DNA of 64,000 nucleotides from Seohaeicola zhoushanensis (GTDB taxonomy: Bacteria > Pseudomonadota > Alphaproteobacteria > Rhodobacterales > Rhodobacteraceae), in the NCBI RefSeq assembly GCF_014656415.1, contig NZ_BNCJ01000012.1:1-64000 (forward strand), written 5' to 3'. Of this stretch, positions 32,488-41,872 are shown piece by piece. Under the pieces are notes generated by a model, which had not been told where the DNA came from, did not search any database, and saw only the letters and a list, made by a program, of their open reading frames with translations. The position numbers and the translations under genes were made by a program. Every line of letters starts with the position of its first letter. The stretch's first letter is position 1.

Positions 32488-34689
32488 TCAGGCCGCCTGC
32501 GCCTGCGCGCCGAAGCGGCCGTAGAAGGTCTGGCCCTTCTCGGCCATCTCGCGCAGCAGGTCCGGGCATTTGAAGCGTGGGCCGTAGGCCGCTTCCAGCT
32601 GGTCGCAGCGTTCGGCGGCGTATTCGGCGCCGATGATGTCGAGCCAGCTGAACGGGCCGCCCGACCAGGGCGCGAAGCCCCAGGCGAGGATGGCGCCGAC
32701 GTCGCCTTCGCGGATGTCTTCCAGCACGCCTTCCTCCAGCGCGCGGACGGCTTCCAGCACCTGCGCGAACATCAGGCGCTGCTGCACCTCGATCAGGCCG
32801 GGCTGTTCCTCGGCCAGCGGATACTTGTCCTGCATCCCCTTCCAGTAGCCCTGCCGCTTGCCCGCCTCGTCGTAGTCGAAGAAGCCGGCCTTGGCCTTGC
32901 GGCCCAGGCGGCCCTTCTCCTCCATCCAGAAGATCATCTCGTCGGCCGGGCTGTCGGGATAGGCATTGCCCATCGCCGCCTTGGTCGCCCGCGCGATCTT
33001 GGCGCCAAGGTCGATGCTGGTCTCGTCGGTCAGCTGGATCGGCCCCACCGGGAAGCCCAGCTGCTGCGCGGCATGGTCGATCAGCGCGGGCGCGACGCCC
33101 TCGGTGATCATCCGCGCGCCTTCGTTGACGTAGGGAATGATGCAGCGGTTGCAGTAGAAGAACCGCGCGTCGTTCACCACGATCGGGGTCTTGCGGATCT
33201 GGCGGACGTAGTCGAGCGCCTTGGCGACGGCCACCGGGCCGGTTTCCTTGCCCTTGATGATCTCGACCAGCAGCATCTTCTCGACCGGCGAGAAGAAGTG
33301 GATGCCGATGAAGTCCTTTTGCCGCGGGAAGGCCTTGGCCAGGTCGGAGATCGGCAGGGTCGAGGTATTCGAGGCGAAGATGCAGGTCTCGGGGATGACG
33401 GCGGCCACCCTCGCGGTGATCTCGGCCTTGACCTTCGGGTCCTCGAAGACCGCCTCGATGATGAGGTCGCAGCCCTTCAGCGCGTCGAGATCCGGGGTGG
33501 CGGTGATGAGGTTCAGCATCGCCTCCTTCTTCTCGGGGGTGACCTTCTTCCGTGCGATTCCCTTGTCGAGATAGGCCTCGGTATAGGCCTTGCCCTTGTC
33601 GGCGGCGGCCTGGTCACGGTCGATCAGCACGACCTCCATGCCCGCCTGCGCCGAGACCAGCGCGATGCCCGCGCCCATCATGCCCGCACCCAGCACGCCG
33701 AGCTTCTTGACCCGCTGGTCCGGCACGTCCTTGGGCCGCACCGCGCCTTTCTCCAGCGCCTCCTTGTTCAGGAAGAGCGAGCGGATCATCGCCCCTGACG
33801 AGGGGTTCATCAGCACGTTGGTGAACCAGCGCGCCTCGATCTTGAGGGCGGTATCGAAGGGCACCAGCGCGCCCTCGTAGACCGCCGAGAGCAGCGCCTT
33901 GGGCGCGGGGAAGGCGCCCTGGGTCTTGCCGTTCACCATGGCGTTGGCGCCCACGAAGGTCATGAAGCCCGCCGGGTGATAGGGCGCGCCGCCCGGCATC
34001 TTGTAGCCCTTGTCGTCCCAGGGCTTGATCCGGTCGGCGGGCTTGGCGTTCAGCACCCATTCCCTGGCGGCGGCCAGCGGGTCGGCAACCACCTCGTCAA
34101 CCAGACCGGCGGCCTTGGCCTTCTTCGGCTCGACCATCTGCCCTTCGAGCAGGAAGGGCGAGGCGCCCATCGCCCCCAGCTTGCGGGTCAGGCGGGTGGT
34201 GCCGCCGGCGCCGGGGAAAATGCCAACCATGATCTCGGGCAGGCCGATGCGGGCCTTGGGATTGTCGGCCACGAAGATGCGGTGGGTGGCCAGCGGCAGT
34301 TCCAGACCGATGCCGGCGGCGGTGCCGGGCAGGGCGGCGGCGACGGGCTTGCCGCCCTTCTTGGTCTTGAGGTCCATGCCCGCCAGCTCGATCTTCCGCA
34401 GCAGGCGGTGCATCGCCATGGTGCCCTCGAACAGGCCCCTGGCCGGGTCGTCGCCGGCCTGCTCCTTGAGGGTGGCCAGCAGGTTCAGGTCCATGCCGCC
34501 GGCAAAGCTGTCGGGCTTGCCCGAGGTGATGACGATGCCCTTGACGGCCTCGTCGGCGAGGGCCGTGTCAAAGCAGGCTTCCAGCTCGGCCAGCCCGTCG
34601 AGGGACATCACGTTCATCGACTTGCCGGGAACGTCCCAGGTGATGACGGCGACGCCGTCGTCGCCCGTGGTCATGGTGAAATCGGTCAT
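32488..34689 (-). CDS. fadJ: Multifunctional 3-hydroxyacyl-CoA dehydrogenase / enoyl-CoA hydratase
   Basis: The 733-residue protein combines a crotonase domain (about 1-190), a linker, an NAD-binding hydroxyacyl-CoA dehydrogenase domain with GVLGAGMMGAGIAL (near 320), and two C-terminal 3HCDH domains. Enoyl-CoA hydratase Glu residues appear in GIGLELPLATHRI and GLPEIMVGIFPGAGG. The dehydrogenase SxxH region is SNTSTLPI...GIHFFSPV. It performs the two middle steps of beta-oxidation. It is last in a minus-strand run of thiolase, cupin and this gene. It could equally be named fadB. ATG 34689 is chosen; the longer upstream frame overlaps the cupin gene. Confidence 0.93.
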   Translation of the reverse strand: MTDFTMTTGDDGVAVITWDVPGKSMNVMSLDGLAELEACFDTALADEAVKGIVITSGKPDSFAGGMDLNLLATLKEQAGDDPARGLFEGTMAMHRLLRKIELAGMDLKTKKGGKPVAAALPGTAAGIGLELPLATHRIFVADNPKARIGLPEIMVGIFPGAGGTTRLTRKLGAMGASPFLLEGQMVEPKKAKAAGLVDEVVADPLAAAREWVLNAKPADRIKPWDDKGYKMPGGAPYHPAGFMTFVGANAMVNGKTQGAFPAPKALLSAVYEGALVPFDTALKIEARWFTNVLMNPSSGAMIRSLFLNKEALEKGAVRPKDVPDQRVKKLGVLGAGMMGAGIALVSAQAGMEVVLIDRDQAAADKGKAYTEAYLDKGIARKKVTPEKKEAMLNLITATPDLDALKGCDLIIEAVFEDPKVKAEITARVAAVIPETCIFASNTSTLPISDLAKAFPRQKDFIGIHFFSPVEKMLLVEIIKGKETGPVAVAKALDYVRQIRKTPIVVNDARFFYCNRCIIPYVNEGARMITEGVAPALIDHAAQQLGFPVGPIQLTDETSIDLGAKIARATKAAMGNAYPDSPADEMIFWMEEKGRLGRKAKAGFFDYDEAGKRQGYWKGMQDKYPLAEEQPGLIEVQQRLMFAQVLEAVRALEEGVLEDIREGDVGAILAWGFAPWSGGPFSWLDIIGAEYAAERCDQLEAAYGPRFKCPDLLREMAEKGQTFYGRFGAQAQAA

Positions 34690-34724
34690 ATCTGTCTCTC
34701 CCGTGATGGGGTGCCCGGCCGCGC

Positions 34725-35180
34725 TCAGAGCGGCGAGCCATCCTTGCGTGTATAGGTGAAACCGTCCGGGCCGGCGGTGACCATAAGGTCTTCCTCCGAG
34801 TAGTGGCCGCGTTCGGTTGGCGTATGGGTGCCGACGACGAAGAAGCTGGCGTCGCGGTCCGAGCGGTTGATCAGGCAATGGCCGTTGGCGACGCCCCTGG
34901 GGAAGGCGGCGCAATCGCCGGGGCCCATGGGCGTCTCGCCCTCGTCCATCGCCAGCATCAGCTCGCCCGAGAGCACGATGACGAATTCGTCCTGTTCCTC
35001 GTGCCAGTGGCGCAGGGTCGAGGCGGTGCCGGGCCGCAACGTGACGACATTGGCGCCGAACTGGGTGATGCCGCCCGCCTTGCCCACCGGCAGCACGTGC
35101 CGGGTGGCGAAGCGCGCCGCGTAGGGTTCGGGGTAACCCGAGCCGACGCGCGGCGCGATGGAGGCGAGGTCGAGCTTCAT
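34725..35180 (-). CDS. Single-domain cupin protein
   Basis: The 151-residue protein is one cupin barrel. The first motif is LRHWHEEQDEFVIVLSGEL with metal-type His residues, and the second is GDCAAFPRGVANGHCL with another His. It starts at ATG 35180, one base overlapping the thiolase stop (TGATG), and ends 35 bases before the fadJ start. Translational coupling to thiolase suggests a role near the beta-oxidation enzymes, perhaps as a small-molecule binding or isomerising protein. Such cupins often lack demonstrated activity. The intact ligands suggest that it can hold a metal. Confidence 0.8.
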   Translation of the reverse strand: MKLDLASIAPRVGSGYPEPYAARFATRHVLPVGKAGGITQFGANVVTLRPGTASTLRHWHEEQDEFVIVLSGELMLAMDEGETPMGPGDCAAFPRGVANGHCLINRSDRDASFFVVGTHTPTERGHYSEEDLMVTAGPDGFTYTRKDGSPL

Positions 35181-36391
35181 CACACCCGCTCGATGATCGT
35201 CGCCGCGCCCATGCCCGAGGCGATGCAGAGCGTGGCAAGGCCGGTGCCCTTGCCGGTGCGCTCCAGCTCGTCGAGCAGGGTGCCGATGATGATTGCGCCG
35301 GTCGCGCCCAGCGGGTGGCCCATGGCGATCGAGCCGCCGTTGACGTTCACCCGGCTGTCGTCGACGTCGAAGGCCTGCATGAAGCGCAGCACCACCGAGG
35401 CGAATGCCTCGTTCACCTCGAAGAGGTCGATGTCCGAGATCGACATGCCGCTGTCCTTGAGGATCTTCTCGGTGACGGGCACCGGGCCGGTCAGCATGAT
35501 CGTCGGATCGGTGCCGATCTTGGCGGTGGCGCGGATGCGGGCGCGCGGCTTGAGGCCCCATTTCTCGCCGAATTCCTTGTTGCCGATCAGCACGGCGGCG
35601 GCGCCGTCGACGATGCCGCTGGAGTTGCCGGCATGGTGGATGTGGTTGATCTTCTCGAGATGGGGATATTTCAGCATCGCCACCTTGTCGAAGCCCGGCA
35701 TCACCTCGCCCATCTGCTGGAAGCTGGCGCCAAGCGCGCCCAGCGTCTGCATGTCGGTCTCGGGGCGCATATATTCGTCGCGGTCAAGGATGGTGAGGCC
35801 GTTCTGGTCCTTCACGGTGATGACCGACTTGGCGAAGCGGCCCTCGTCCCAGGCCATCTTGGCGCGCTTCTGGCTCTGCACCGCCAGCGCGTCGGCCTGG
35901 TCGCGGGTAAAGCCGTATTCGGTGGCGATGATGTCGGCGCTGATGCCCTGGGGCACGAAGTAGCGGTCCATCGCCAGCGTCGGGTCCACCGCGATGGCGG
36001 CGCCATCGCTGCCCATGGCGACGCGGCCCATCATTTCGACCCCGCCGGCGATATAGGCATCGCCTGCGCCACCCTTCACCTGGTTGGCGGCGAGGTTCAC
36101 GGCTTCCATGCCCGAGGCGCAGAAGCGGTTGATGGCGAGGCCGGGAATCCGTTCGTCCAGGTCGGAGGCCAGCACCGCCGAGCGGGCCAGGCAGCCGCCC
36201 TGCTCCATCACCTGGGTGACATTGCCCCAGATCACGTCCTCGACCGCGTGGCCGTCAAGGTTGTTGCGCTCCTTCACGGCGTTCAGCGTCAGCGCCGAAA
36301 GGCGCAGGCTGGTCACCTCGTGCAGGCTGCCGTCGGCGCGGCCCTTGCCGCGCGGGGTGCGCAGGGCATCGTAGATATAGGCTTCGGTCAT
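35180..36391 (-). CDS. fadA: Acetyl-CoA C-acyltransferase (thiolase)
   Basis: The 403-residue thiolase completes beta-oxidation by thiolytic cleavage of 3-ketoacyl-CoA. The acyl-accepting Cys is in NRFCASGMEAVNLAA near residue 90, the C-terminal histidine region is GGSIAMGHPLGATGA near 345, and the second catalytic Cys is in TLCIASGMGAA near 390. It is coupled to the cupin by a one-base overlap and precedes fadJ, forming the usual two-subunit trifunctional arrangement. The start ATG at 36391 follows GAAAGGATC. Confidence 0.93.
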   Translation of the reverse strand: MTEAYIYDALRTPRGKGRADGSLHEVTSLRLSALTLNAVKERNNLDGHAVEDVIWGNVTQVMEQGGCLARSAVLASDLDERIPGLAINRFCASGMEAVNLAANQVKGGAGDAYIAGGVEMMGRVAMGSDGAAIAVDPTLAMDRYFVPQGISADIIATEYGFTRDQADALAVQSQKRAKMAWDEGRFAKSVITVKDQNGLTILDRDEYMRPETDMQTLGALGASFQQMGEVMPGFDKVAMLKYPHLEKINHIHHAGNSSGIVDGAAAVLIGNKEFGEKWGLKPRARIRATAKIGTDPTIMLTGPVPVTEKILKDSGMSISDIDLFEVNEAFASVVLRFMQAFDVDDSRVNVNGGSIAMGHPLGATGAIIIGTLLDELERTGKGTGLATLCIASGMGAATIIERV

Positions 36392-36405
36392 GGTCGATCC
36401 TTTCT

Positions 36406-37044
36406 TCAGAGCCCGCGGTCCGAGGGACGTCCGGGCATCAGGTCATAGGGATGTTTCCAGCCCGGCTGCGCCGCGATGCGGGTCAGCCAGGCGTCGATAT
36501 GGGGCCAGTCGGCACGGTCGAACCCGAAGGGCTCGGGGTAATAGAGATAGCCGCAGCAGGAGAGATCGGCATTGGTGATGCCATCGCCGACGATCCAGTC
36601 GCGGCCCTCCAGATGCGCGTTCAGCACCGCATAGGCGGCCTTGAGGCGGCCCTTGGAGAACTCGATCACGTCCGCATTGCGGTGCTTCTCGGGCAGGAAG
36701 TTCATCAGGAAGCGGGTCATCCCGGCCTGGGAGGAGAACTTGTGGTTGTCCCAGAGCACCCAGCGAAGCACCTCGTATGTCTCGGCCTGGCTTGCACCGC
36801 CGAACCTGCCGGTCTTGTCGGTGATGTATTGCTGGATCACGCCGGACTGCGAGAGCGTGATGTCGCCGTCCACCAGCACCGGCGCCTCGCCCATCGGGTT
36901 GATGGCGCGGTATTCCGGGCTGCGGGCGGCGCCGTTGAAGAAGTCGACGAAGACCGGCTCCCAGTCGAGCCCCGCCAGCTGCAGCGCCAGTGCCGCCTTG
37001 TAACAATTGCCGCTTTCACCGAAGCAGTGGAGTTGGATCGTCAT
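36406..37044 (-). CDS. Glutathione S-transferase family protein
   Basis: The 212-residue GST has the N-terminal thioredoxin-like domain (LHCFGESGNCYKAALALQLA, Ser/Cys at the active-site position) with APVLVDGDITLSQSGVI for the glutathione site. A helical C-terminal domain follows, with NADLSCCGYLYYPEPF. It ends 14 bases before the thiolase start, so it is probably cotranscribed with the beta-oxidation genes. Substrate unknown. It is distinct in sequence from the phaZ-adjacent GST at 31628. ATG 37044 (MTIQLHCFG) was chosen because upstream residues are Pro/Arg-rich. Confidence 0.88.
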   Translation of the reverse strand: MTIQLHCFGESGNCYKAALALQLAGLDWEPVFVDFFNGAARSPEYRAINPMGEAPVLVDGDITLSQSGVIQQYITDKTGRFGGASQAETYEVLRWVLWDNHKFSSQAGMTRFLMNFLPEKHRNADVIEFSKGRLKAAYAVLNAHLEGRDWIVGDGITNADLSCCGYLYYPEPFGFDRADWPHIDAWLTRIAAQPGWKHPYDLMPGRPSDRGL

Positions 37045-37082
37045 CTTCTGCCCCTCCCCGGGCGCTGGTCTCTGACGTTGCA

Positions 37083-37135
37083 GCGGGGGTTTCACACCCC
37101 CGCACCCCCGTGGAGGTATTTTTGAAGAGAAGAAG
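37083..37135 (+). repeat. Composite intergenic element, copy A
   Basis: GCGGGGGT (37083-37090) and ACCCCCGC (37096-37103) form an 8-base-pair stem, followed by CCCCGTGGAGGTATTTTTGA and a purine tail AGAGAAGAAG. The same order (GC hairpin, GGAG-x-TATTT, purine tail) is seen in copies near 44.2, 49.5 and 51.3 kb. Confidence 0.6.
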
Positions 37136-37304
37136 CCGGGGGATTGCCCTTCTCCGGTAACCTTAAATTAACCGTGCCGCGCTTTGATAGGAGTCGCGGT
37201 ACAGGCTGGAGAGCCGATGACCGCAAGAGGAGAAGTCGCCCCGCCGCCCCGTTCGAGTGGTGGAGAGCCGGATCGGGCCGGGTTGGCGGGGCGCACGACG
37301 TTGC

Positions 37305-37340
37305 ATCTTCTCTTCTTCCCAAATACCTCCCGCCGGAGGC
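37305..37340 (-). repeat. Composite intergenic element, copy B (inverted)
   Basis: Read on the minus strand it gives CCTCCGGCGGGAGG (a small hairpin), then TATTTGGGAAGAAGAGAAG. It is opposite in orientation to copy A, 220 bases away. Confidence 0.55.
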
Positions 37341-37400
37341 GATCCTGTCGGTGACGGCGGCGCGCCCTTTGGCAAAGGCGCCCGAGTTCAGATGGCCGGT

Positions 37401-38558
37401 TCAGATGGCCCTCGCGATCAGCTCCTTCATGATCTCGTTGGTCCCGCCGTAGATCCGCTGCACCCGCGCATCCGCCCACATCGCGCCTACCTCGTATTCG
37501 GTCATGAAGCCGTAGCCGCCGAACAGCTGGACGCATTCGTCGAGCACCCATCCCTGCTCCTCGGTCGACCAGAGCTTGATCATCGCCGCCTTGTCGACGC
37601 TCAGCCGGCCTTCGAGGTGCTCGGCCATGCATTCGTTGAGGAAGGCGCGCGAGACGGCGGTGCGGGTCTTGCATTCGGCGAGCTTGAAGCGGGTGTTCTG
37701 GAACTGGGTCAGCGGACCGCCGAAGGCCTCGCGTTCCTTGCAGTAGCGGATGGTGCGTTCCAGCGCGCCCTCCATCGCCCCCTGCGCGGTGCAGGCGATG
37801 GTGAGCCGTTCCTGCGGCAGCTGCTGCATCATCTGCACGAAGCCCTGGCCCTCGACCCCGCCGAGCAGGTTCTCGGGCGGGATCTCGACGTTGTCGAAGA
37901 AGAGCTCGGAGGTATCGGCCGTTTTCATGCCCACCTTGTCGAGCTTGCGGCCGCGCTGGAAGCCGGCGGCGCCCTCGGTTTCGAGCACCACCAGCGAGAC
38001 GCCCTTGGCGCCGAGCGAGGGGTCGGTCTTGGCCGCCACCACGATCAGGTTGGCGTGCTGGCCGTTGGAGATGAAGGTCTTCTGGCCCGAGAGGCGGTAG
38101 GAGTTGCCCTCCTTCACCGCCCTGGTGCGGATCCCCTGCACGTCCGAGCCGGTCGAGGGTTCGGTCATCGCCAGGGCGGCGACCAGCTCGCCCGTTACAA
38201 GGCGCGGCAGCCAGCGCTGCTTCTGCTCCTCCGAGCCATAGGCCAGGATGTAATGCGACACGATCGGCCCGTGGATGGCGGCGCCCCAGCTGGCGAGGTT
38301 GGCGCGCGCCGCCTCGATCAGGATGGCCGCCTCATGGCCGAAGTCGCCACCCGCGCCGCCGTATTCCTCGGGGATCGAGGGGCAGAGCAGGCCCAGCTCG
38401 CCGGCCTGCCGCCAGGCCGAGCGGTCCATCTCGCCCTGTTCGCGCCATCGTTCGTATTGCGGCACCCATTCGCGGGTGATGAAATCGGCCGTCAGGTCGG
38501 CGATCATGCGGTGCTCTTCGGTCATCCAGGTGGACGTGGCGGCGAAGGCGTCTTTCAT
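37401..38558 (-). CDS. Acyl-CoA dehydrogenase
   Basis: The 385-residue flavoenzyme oxidises acyl-CoA to 2-enoyl-CoA. It has the N-terminal helical domain, the middle FAD-binding segment [15 protein letters not shown] (near 130-145) and the C-terminal domain with [13 protein letters not shown] near 345. The catalytic base is likely a Glu in the C-terminal helices ([12 protein letters not shown]). It starts at 38558 and is preceded by a 70-residue protein gene 23 bases upstream, with which it seems to be cotranscribed. The substrate is not obvious. Confidence 0.92.
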   Translation of the reverse strand: MKDAFAATSTWMTEEHRMIADLTADFITREWVPQYERWREQGEMDRSAWRQAGELGLLCPSIPEEYGGAGGDFGHEAAILIEAARANLASWGAAIHGPIVSHYILAYGSEEQKQRWLPRLVTGELVAALAMTEPSTGSDVQGIRTRAVKEGNSYRLSGQKTFISNGQHANLIVVAAKTDPSLGAKGVSLVVLETEGAAGFQRGRKLDKVGMKTADTSELFFDNVEIPPENLLGGVEGQGFVQMMQQLPQERLTIACTAQGAMEGALERTIRYCKEREAFGGPLTQFQNTRFKLAECKTRTAVSRAFLNECMAEHLEGRLSVDKAAMIKLWSTEEQGWVLDECVQLFGGYGFMTEYEVGAMWADARVQRIYGGTNEIMKELIARAI

Positions 38559-38581
38559 TCTGGTCCCCTCCCCAGGGTCTT

Positions 38582-38794
38582 TCAGCGTTTGCGTGCGTCG
38601 AGTTCGCCGTTGAACAGGCGCAGGCGGGTGGCGAGATTGTCGTGGTCGACCACCGAATTGAAGTTCTCGAAGAGGAAGGACAGCGCCTCGCCCTCGTCCA
38701 GCCCCGCCTCGGCCGAGAAGGATTTCAGCCGGCGGTAGCCGTCCTCGGTCATGGCGACCGGGAAGCGGCGGGTGAGGCGAAAGCGTTTGGGCAT
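38582..38794 (-). CDS. Small conserved-looking protein in the acyl-CoA locus
   Basis: The 70-residue protein starts [20 protein letters not shown] after AAGAGGAACC. A strand-helix-helix pattern ([20 protein letters not shown], then [17 protein letters not shown]) resembles short ribbon-helix-helix proteins. The end is a basic Asp-Ala-Arg-Lys-Arg. It lies between two acyl-CoA dehydrogenase genes in the same direction, a position that suggests a regulator or partner. I did not recognise a named family. Confidence 0.65.
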   Translation of the reverse strand: MPKRFRLTRRFPVAMTEDGYRRLKSFSAEAGLDEGEALSFLFENFNSVVDHDNLATRLRLFNGELDARKR

Positions 38795-38849
38795 GTCGGT
38801 TCCTCTTGTCTGGCGCAGGGCGGAGAGTCCCCCGCCGCTGCGCGCCACC

Positions 38850-38874
38850 GTAGGGCGGGGTTCACCCCGCCGCC
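38850..38874. repeat. GTAGGGCGGGGTTCACCCCGCC palindrome
   Basis: CGGGG and CCCCG flank a central GTTCAC, with GGCG/CGCC further out. It is the reverse orientation of the GGCGGGGTGAACCCCGCCCTAC copy at 49425-49451. It lies between the dmdC-like gene stop and the small protein gene. Confidence 0.7.
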
Positions 38875-38877
38875 ACG

Positions 38878-40659
38878 TCAAAAGTTCGCGGCCTCCAGCG
38901 CCATCACCGTGTCGGCGCCCGACATGATCCGTGCCAGGTGCATCCCCGTCGCCGGCAGCTGGCGCGCCATGTAGTAGCGCCCGGTGGCCAGCTTGGTCTG
39001 GTAGAACTCGGGGTCGGAGGTGCCCGCCGCCAGGGCCTCCATCGCCGCCTTGCCCATGCGCGCCCACATCAGGCCGAGGCAGACATGGCCGAAGAGATGC
39101 ATGAAGTCATAGGAACCGGCGAGCGCGTGGTTGGGGTTCTTCATGCCGTTCTGCATGAAATACATCCCCGCCGCCTGCAGGTCCTTGCTCGCCTTCTTCA
39201 GCGGTTCGAGGAAGTCGCGGTCGAAGGCCTCGTCCTGGCCGGCGTTCTCCTTGGCGAAATTCTTGACCAGGTCGAAGAAGGCCATGACGTGCTTGCCGCC
39301 ATCCGCCGCCAGCTTGCGCCCGACCAGGTCGAGCGCCTGCACCCCGTTCGCGCCCTCGTAGATCTGGGCGATGCGGGCGTCGCGGGTGAACTGCGACATG
39401 CCGGTCTCTTCGATATAGCCGTGGCCGCCGAAGACCTGCTGCGCCTGCACGGTGCTGTCATAGCCCTTGTCGGTCAGGAAGCCCTTGATCACCGGGGTCA
39501 GCAGCGAGACCAGGCCGTCGGCGGCCTTGTCCTCGTTGCGGTGCGCCCGGTCGATCAGCGAGGCGCCCCAGAGCAGGAAGCCGCGCGCGCCCTCGATGAA
39601 GCTTTTCTGGTCCATCAGGTTGCGGCGGATGTCGGGGTGCACGATCAGCGGGTCGGCCGGCCCGTCGGGGTTCTTGGCGCCGGTCACGTCGCGGCCCTGC
39701 AGGCGCTCCTTGGCATAGTCGAGCGCGTTCTGATAAGCGACGTCGGCCTGGCACAGGCCCTGCATCCCCACGCCGAGGCGGGCCTCGTTCATCATGGTGA
39801 ACATGGCGCGCATGCCCTTGTGCTCCTCGCCGAGCAGCCAGCCGGTGGCGCCGTCGTAGTTCATCACGCAGGTCGAGTTGCCGTGGATGCCCATCTTCTC
39901 CTCGATCTTGCCGCAGGCCAGCGCGTTGCGCGCGCCCAGGCTGCCGTCCTCGTTCACCAGGAACTTCGGCACGATGAAGAGCGAGACGCCCTTGATGCCC
40001 TCGGGGCCGCCGACGATCTTGGCGAGCACGAGGTGGATGATGTTGTCGGCCATGTCATGTTCGCCGGCCGAGATGAAGATCTTCTGCCCGGTGATCTTGT
40101 AGCTGCCGTCGGCCTGCGGTTCGGCCCTGGTGCGCATCAGCCCGAGGTCGGTGCCGCAATGGGGTTCGGTCAGGTTCATGGTGCCGGTCCAGTCGCAGGC
40201 GACCATCTTCGGCAGGTAGGTGGCCTTCTGCTGGTCCGAGCCATGCGCCAGGATCGCCGAGGCGGCGCCGTGGGTCAGGCCCTGGTACATGGTGAAGGCA
40301 TGGTTGGCGGCCGAGAAATACTCGCCCACCGCGGTGCCCATCACATAGGGCATGTTCTGGCCGCCGAATTCCTCGGGCATGTCGAGCCCGGTCCAGCCGC
40401 CTTCCTTGACCTGGTCGAAGGCAGCCTTGAAGCCGGTCGGCGTGCGCACGACGCCGTTTTCAAGGTGGCAGCCCTCGGTATCGCCCACCGCGTTCAGCGG
40501 GTGCAGCACCTCGGCGCTGATCTTGCCCGCCTCTTCCAGGATCGCCCCGGTGAAATCGGGGTCAAGCTCGGCATAGCCCGGCACGTCCTGCCCGCTCACC
40601 TTCAGCACGTCATGCAGCAGGAACTGGGTGTCTTTGGTCGGGGCGGTGTAGCGGGTCAT
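38878..40659 (-). CDS. Acyl-CoA dehydrogenase, DmdC/FadE-like large form
   Basis: The 593-residue protein is the long acyl-CoA dehydrogenase type. An N-terminal extension ([17 protein letters not shown]) precedes the core with [20 protein letters not shown] near 165 and [20 protein letters not shown] near 440. A C-terminal extra domain begins near 480. This arrangement is shared by DmdC, which oxidises methylmercaptopropionyl-CoA in DMSP demethylation, and by related general dehydrogenases. Roseobacters carry several paralogues, so I do not assign the DMSP role. It lies downstream of two MerR regulators. Confidence 0.9.
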   Translation of the reverse strand: MTRYTAPTKDTQFLLHDVLKVSGQDVPGYAELDPDFTGAILEEAGKISAEVLHPLNAVGDTEGCHLENGVVRTPTGFKAAFDQVKEGGWTGLDMPEEFGGQNMPYVMGTAVGEYFSAANHAFTMYQGLTHGAASAILAHGSDQQKATYLPKMVACDWTGTMNLTEPHCGTDLGLMRTRAEPQADGSYKITGQKIFISAGEHDMADNIIHLVLAKIVGGPEGIKGVSLFIVPKFLVNEDGSLGARNALACGKIEEKMGIHGNSTCVMNYDGATGWLLGEEHKGMRAMFTMMNEARLGVGMQGLCQADVAYQNALDYAKERLQGRDVTGAKNPDGPADPLIVHPDIRRNLMDQKSFIEGARGFLLWGASLIDRAHRNEDKAADGLVSLLTPVIKGFLTDKGYDSTVQAQQVFGGHGYIEETGMSQFTRDARIAQIYEGANGVQALDLVGRKLAADGGKHVMAFFDLVKNFAKENAGQDEAFDRDFLEPLKKASKDLQAAGMYFMQNGMKNPNHALAGSYDFMHLFGHVCLGLMWARMGKAAMEALAAGTSDPEFYQTKLATGRYYMARQLPATGMHLARIMSGADTVMALEAANF

Positions 40660-40729
40660 CCGGGGTCTCCTCCGTCTCGGGCATTCTGGACTTGTCTTGC
40701 GGGTCCGGCTGGGCCGGGGCCGCCGAGCG

Positions 40730-41134
40730 TTACTCGGCGGCGTTCTTCTGGTCGGCTGCGGCGATCATCTGCCGGCCCCATTCGAGCTGTTCCTTCAGCT
40801 CGTCGATGGCGGCGGTCAGCTCGTCGCGCTGGCGCTCCATTTCGCCCAGGCGCTGCTGGGCCACCTCGTAGGTGCGCTGCAGCTGGGTGTGCTGCTGGTC
40901 GCCCATCTGGTAGAGGTCGAGCAGCTGGCGGATCTCCTCAAGGCTGAAGCCGAAGCGCTTGCCGCGCAGGATCAGCTTGAGCCGGGCGCGGTCGCGCTTG
41001 GTGAAGAGCCGCTTCTGACCCTGGCGGATCGGGGAGAGCAGTTCCTTGGCTTCGTAGAAGCGGAGCGTGCGCGCGGTCACGTCGAACGCTTCGCACATCT
41101 CGCTGATGGTCATGGTTGTTTCGGTCATTTTCAT
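40730..41134 (-). CDS. MerR-family transcriptional regulator
   Basis: The 134-residue regulator has the N-terminal winged helix [20 protein letters not shown] (about 10-30), the loop with [21 protein letters not shown], and a C-terminal coiled coil with heptads rich in Gln, Glu and Leu (about 80-130). It lacks cysteines for metal sensing, so it is a ligand-type MerR such as those controlling acyl-CoA degradation. It lies 70 bases upstream of the acyl-CoA dehydrogenase gene at 40659. The start is ambiguous: ATG 41134, ATG 41128 or GTG 41146. The neighbouring sites at 41196-41243 are probable operators. Confidence 0.88.
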   Translation of the reverse strand: MKMTETTMTISEMCEAFDVTARTLRFYEAKELLSPIRQGQKRLFTKRDRARLKLILRGKRFGFSLEEIRQLLDLYQMGDQQHTQLQRTYEVAQQRLGEMERQRDELTAAIDELKEQLEWGRQMIAAADQKNAAE

Positions 41135-41195
41135 CGCTCTGGTCACAGGGATCTGGGCCCAGATGTTGAGGTTCCAGGTTGGAATACAACATCGG

Positions 41196-41243
41196 TTTAC
41201 GTTTACGTAAGCGGGACGTCACGTCAGTTTCAAGTTGACGTAA
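41196..41243. promoter_or_regulatory. Repeated ACGT-type operator between the two MerR genes
   Basis: TTTACGTTTACGTAA (41196-41210), GACGTCACGTC (41215-41225) and TTGACGTAA (41235-41243) cluster within 48 bases. ACGT-centred palindromes of this form are typical of MerR regulators of fatty- or branched-acid degradation (LiuR type). The cluster is upstream of the gene at 40730-41134 and within 115 bases of the end of the other MerR gene. Confidence 0.6.
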
Positions 41244-41293
41244 GAGTATTTCGTCCGGCTGCCGCCGCCGGCAACATTGCTACCCTGAATCCG

Positions 41294-41326
41294 GCCATTT
41301 TCCGCCTGTCTCGGGCGGAAAATGGC
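41294..41326. terminator. 13-base-pair perfect hairpin downstream of a MerR gene
   Basis: GCCATTTTCCGCC (41294-41306) and GGCGGAAAATGGC (41314-41326) pair perfectly around a 7-base loop. It lies 30 bases beyond the stop of the MerR gene at 41356 on the minus strand. On the + strand a short T run (TTTTT) follows 14 bases later. Terminator or regulatory stem-loop. Confidence 0.6.
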
Positions 41327-41355
41327 GGTTATCGGGGCTTTTTCCCGGAGATTCG

Positions 41356-41724
41356 CTAGTCGAGGCTGGCGGCGGTCTCACCGCGCAGGGCGGTGAGTTC
41401 GGCCATGGCCTCGTCGATCTGGGCGCGCTGGTCGGCGAGTTCCTTGAGCTGGCGATCGGCCATGTCGAGGAAGGCGCGCATCTGGGCCTGGGTGCCTTCC
41501 TTGTCGTAGATCAGCAGCCACTGGCGGATGTCCTCGAGCTGGAAGCCGAAGCGGCGGCCGCGCAGAATCAGCTTCATCCGCGCCTGTTCGCGCGGGCCGT
41601 AGAACCGCGAGCGGCCCTCGCGGTGGGGGCGCAGCAGTTCGATGTATTCGTAATATCGCAGGGTGCGCGGCGTCACATCGAACCGCGCGCACATATCCTT
41701 GAACGAGAGGCGTGCTTCCGACAT
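41356..41724 (-). CDS. MerR-family transcriptional regulator
   Basis: The 122-residue regulator begins SEARLSFKDMCARFDVTPRT with the winged-helix motif, LRYYEYIELLRPHREGRSRF follows, then an ARMKLILRGRRFGFQLEDI helix and a coiled-coil tail (about 75-115). It is a paralogue of the regulator at 40730, with the same RRFG(F/L) element but a shorter C terminus and Arg-rich loop. The pair stands in tandem, separated by 230 bases with shared operators. Both lack metal-binding cysteines. I start at ATG 41724 with GGTGG upstream; GTG 41730 is possible. Together they probably control the acyl-CoA genes to the left. Confidence 0.87.
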   Translation of the reverse strand: MSEARLSFKDMCARFDVTPRTLRYYEYIELLRPHREGRSRFYGPREQARMKLILRGRRFGFQLEDIRQWLLIYDKEGTQAQMRAFLDMADRQLKELADQRAQIDEAMAELTALRGETAASLD

Positions 41725-41872
41725 TGCCACCTTCTTGAGTTACCCCTCCCACTTGCAGGCGCAACCTAGGTCGACGCTACGGCAAGTGCAACTGCCGGTC
41801 TTGCGCTTTTGTCCCCGGTCTGGTCTTGGTGATTGAAACCAGGGGGCCAATCCAGGGGGCCAGTGGGCGCAT

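Larger units (their letters stand above)
37045..37400. other. 356-base intergenic region with two copies of a composite repeat
   Basis: No protein gene is convincing. The region contains two copies of the dispersed GGAGGTATTT element, on opposite strands (about 37083-37135 and 37305-37340). Between them is an inverted repeat, CGCCCCGCC (37239-37247) with GGCGGGGCG (37283-37291), and a TTAAATTAACC stretch at 37164-37174. It separates the GST from the acyl-CoA dehydrogenase and may contain a promoter for the leftward GST-thiolase operon. Confidence 0.5.

Noticed and set aside
37164-37174. TTAAATTAACC as a CtrA site
   Set aside because: CtrA needs TTAA-N7-TTAA; here the two TTAA words are separated by a single base.
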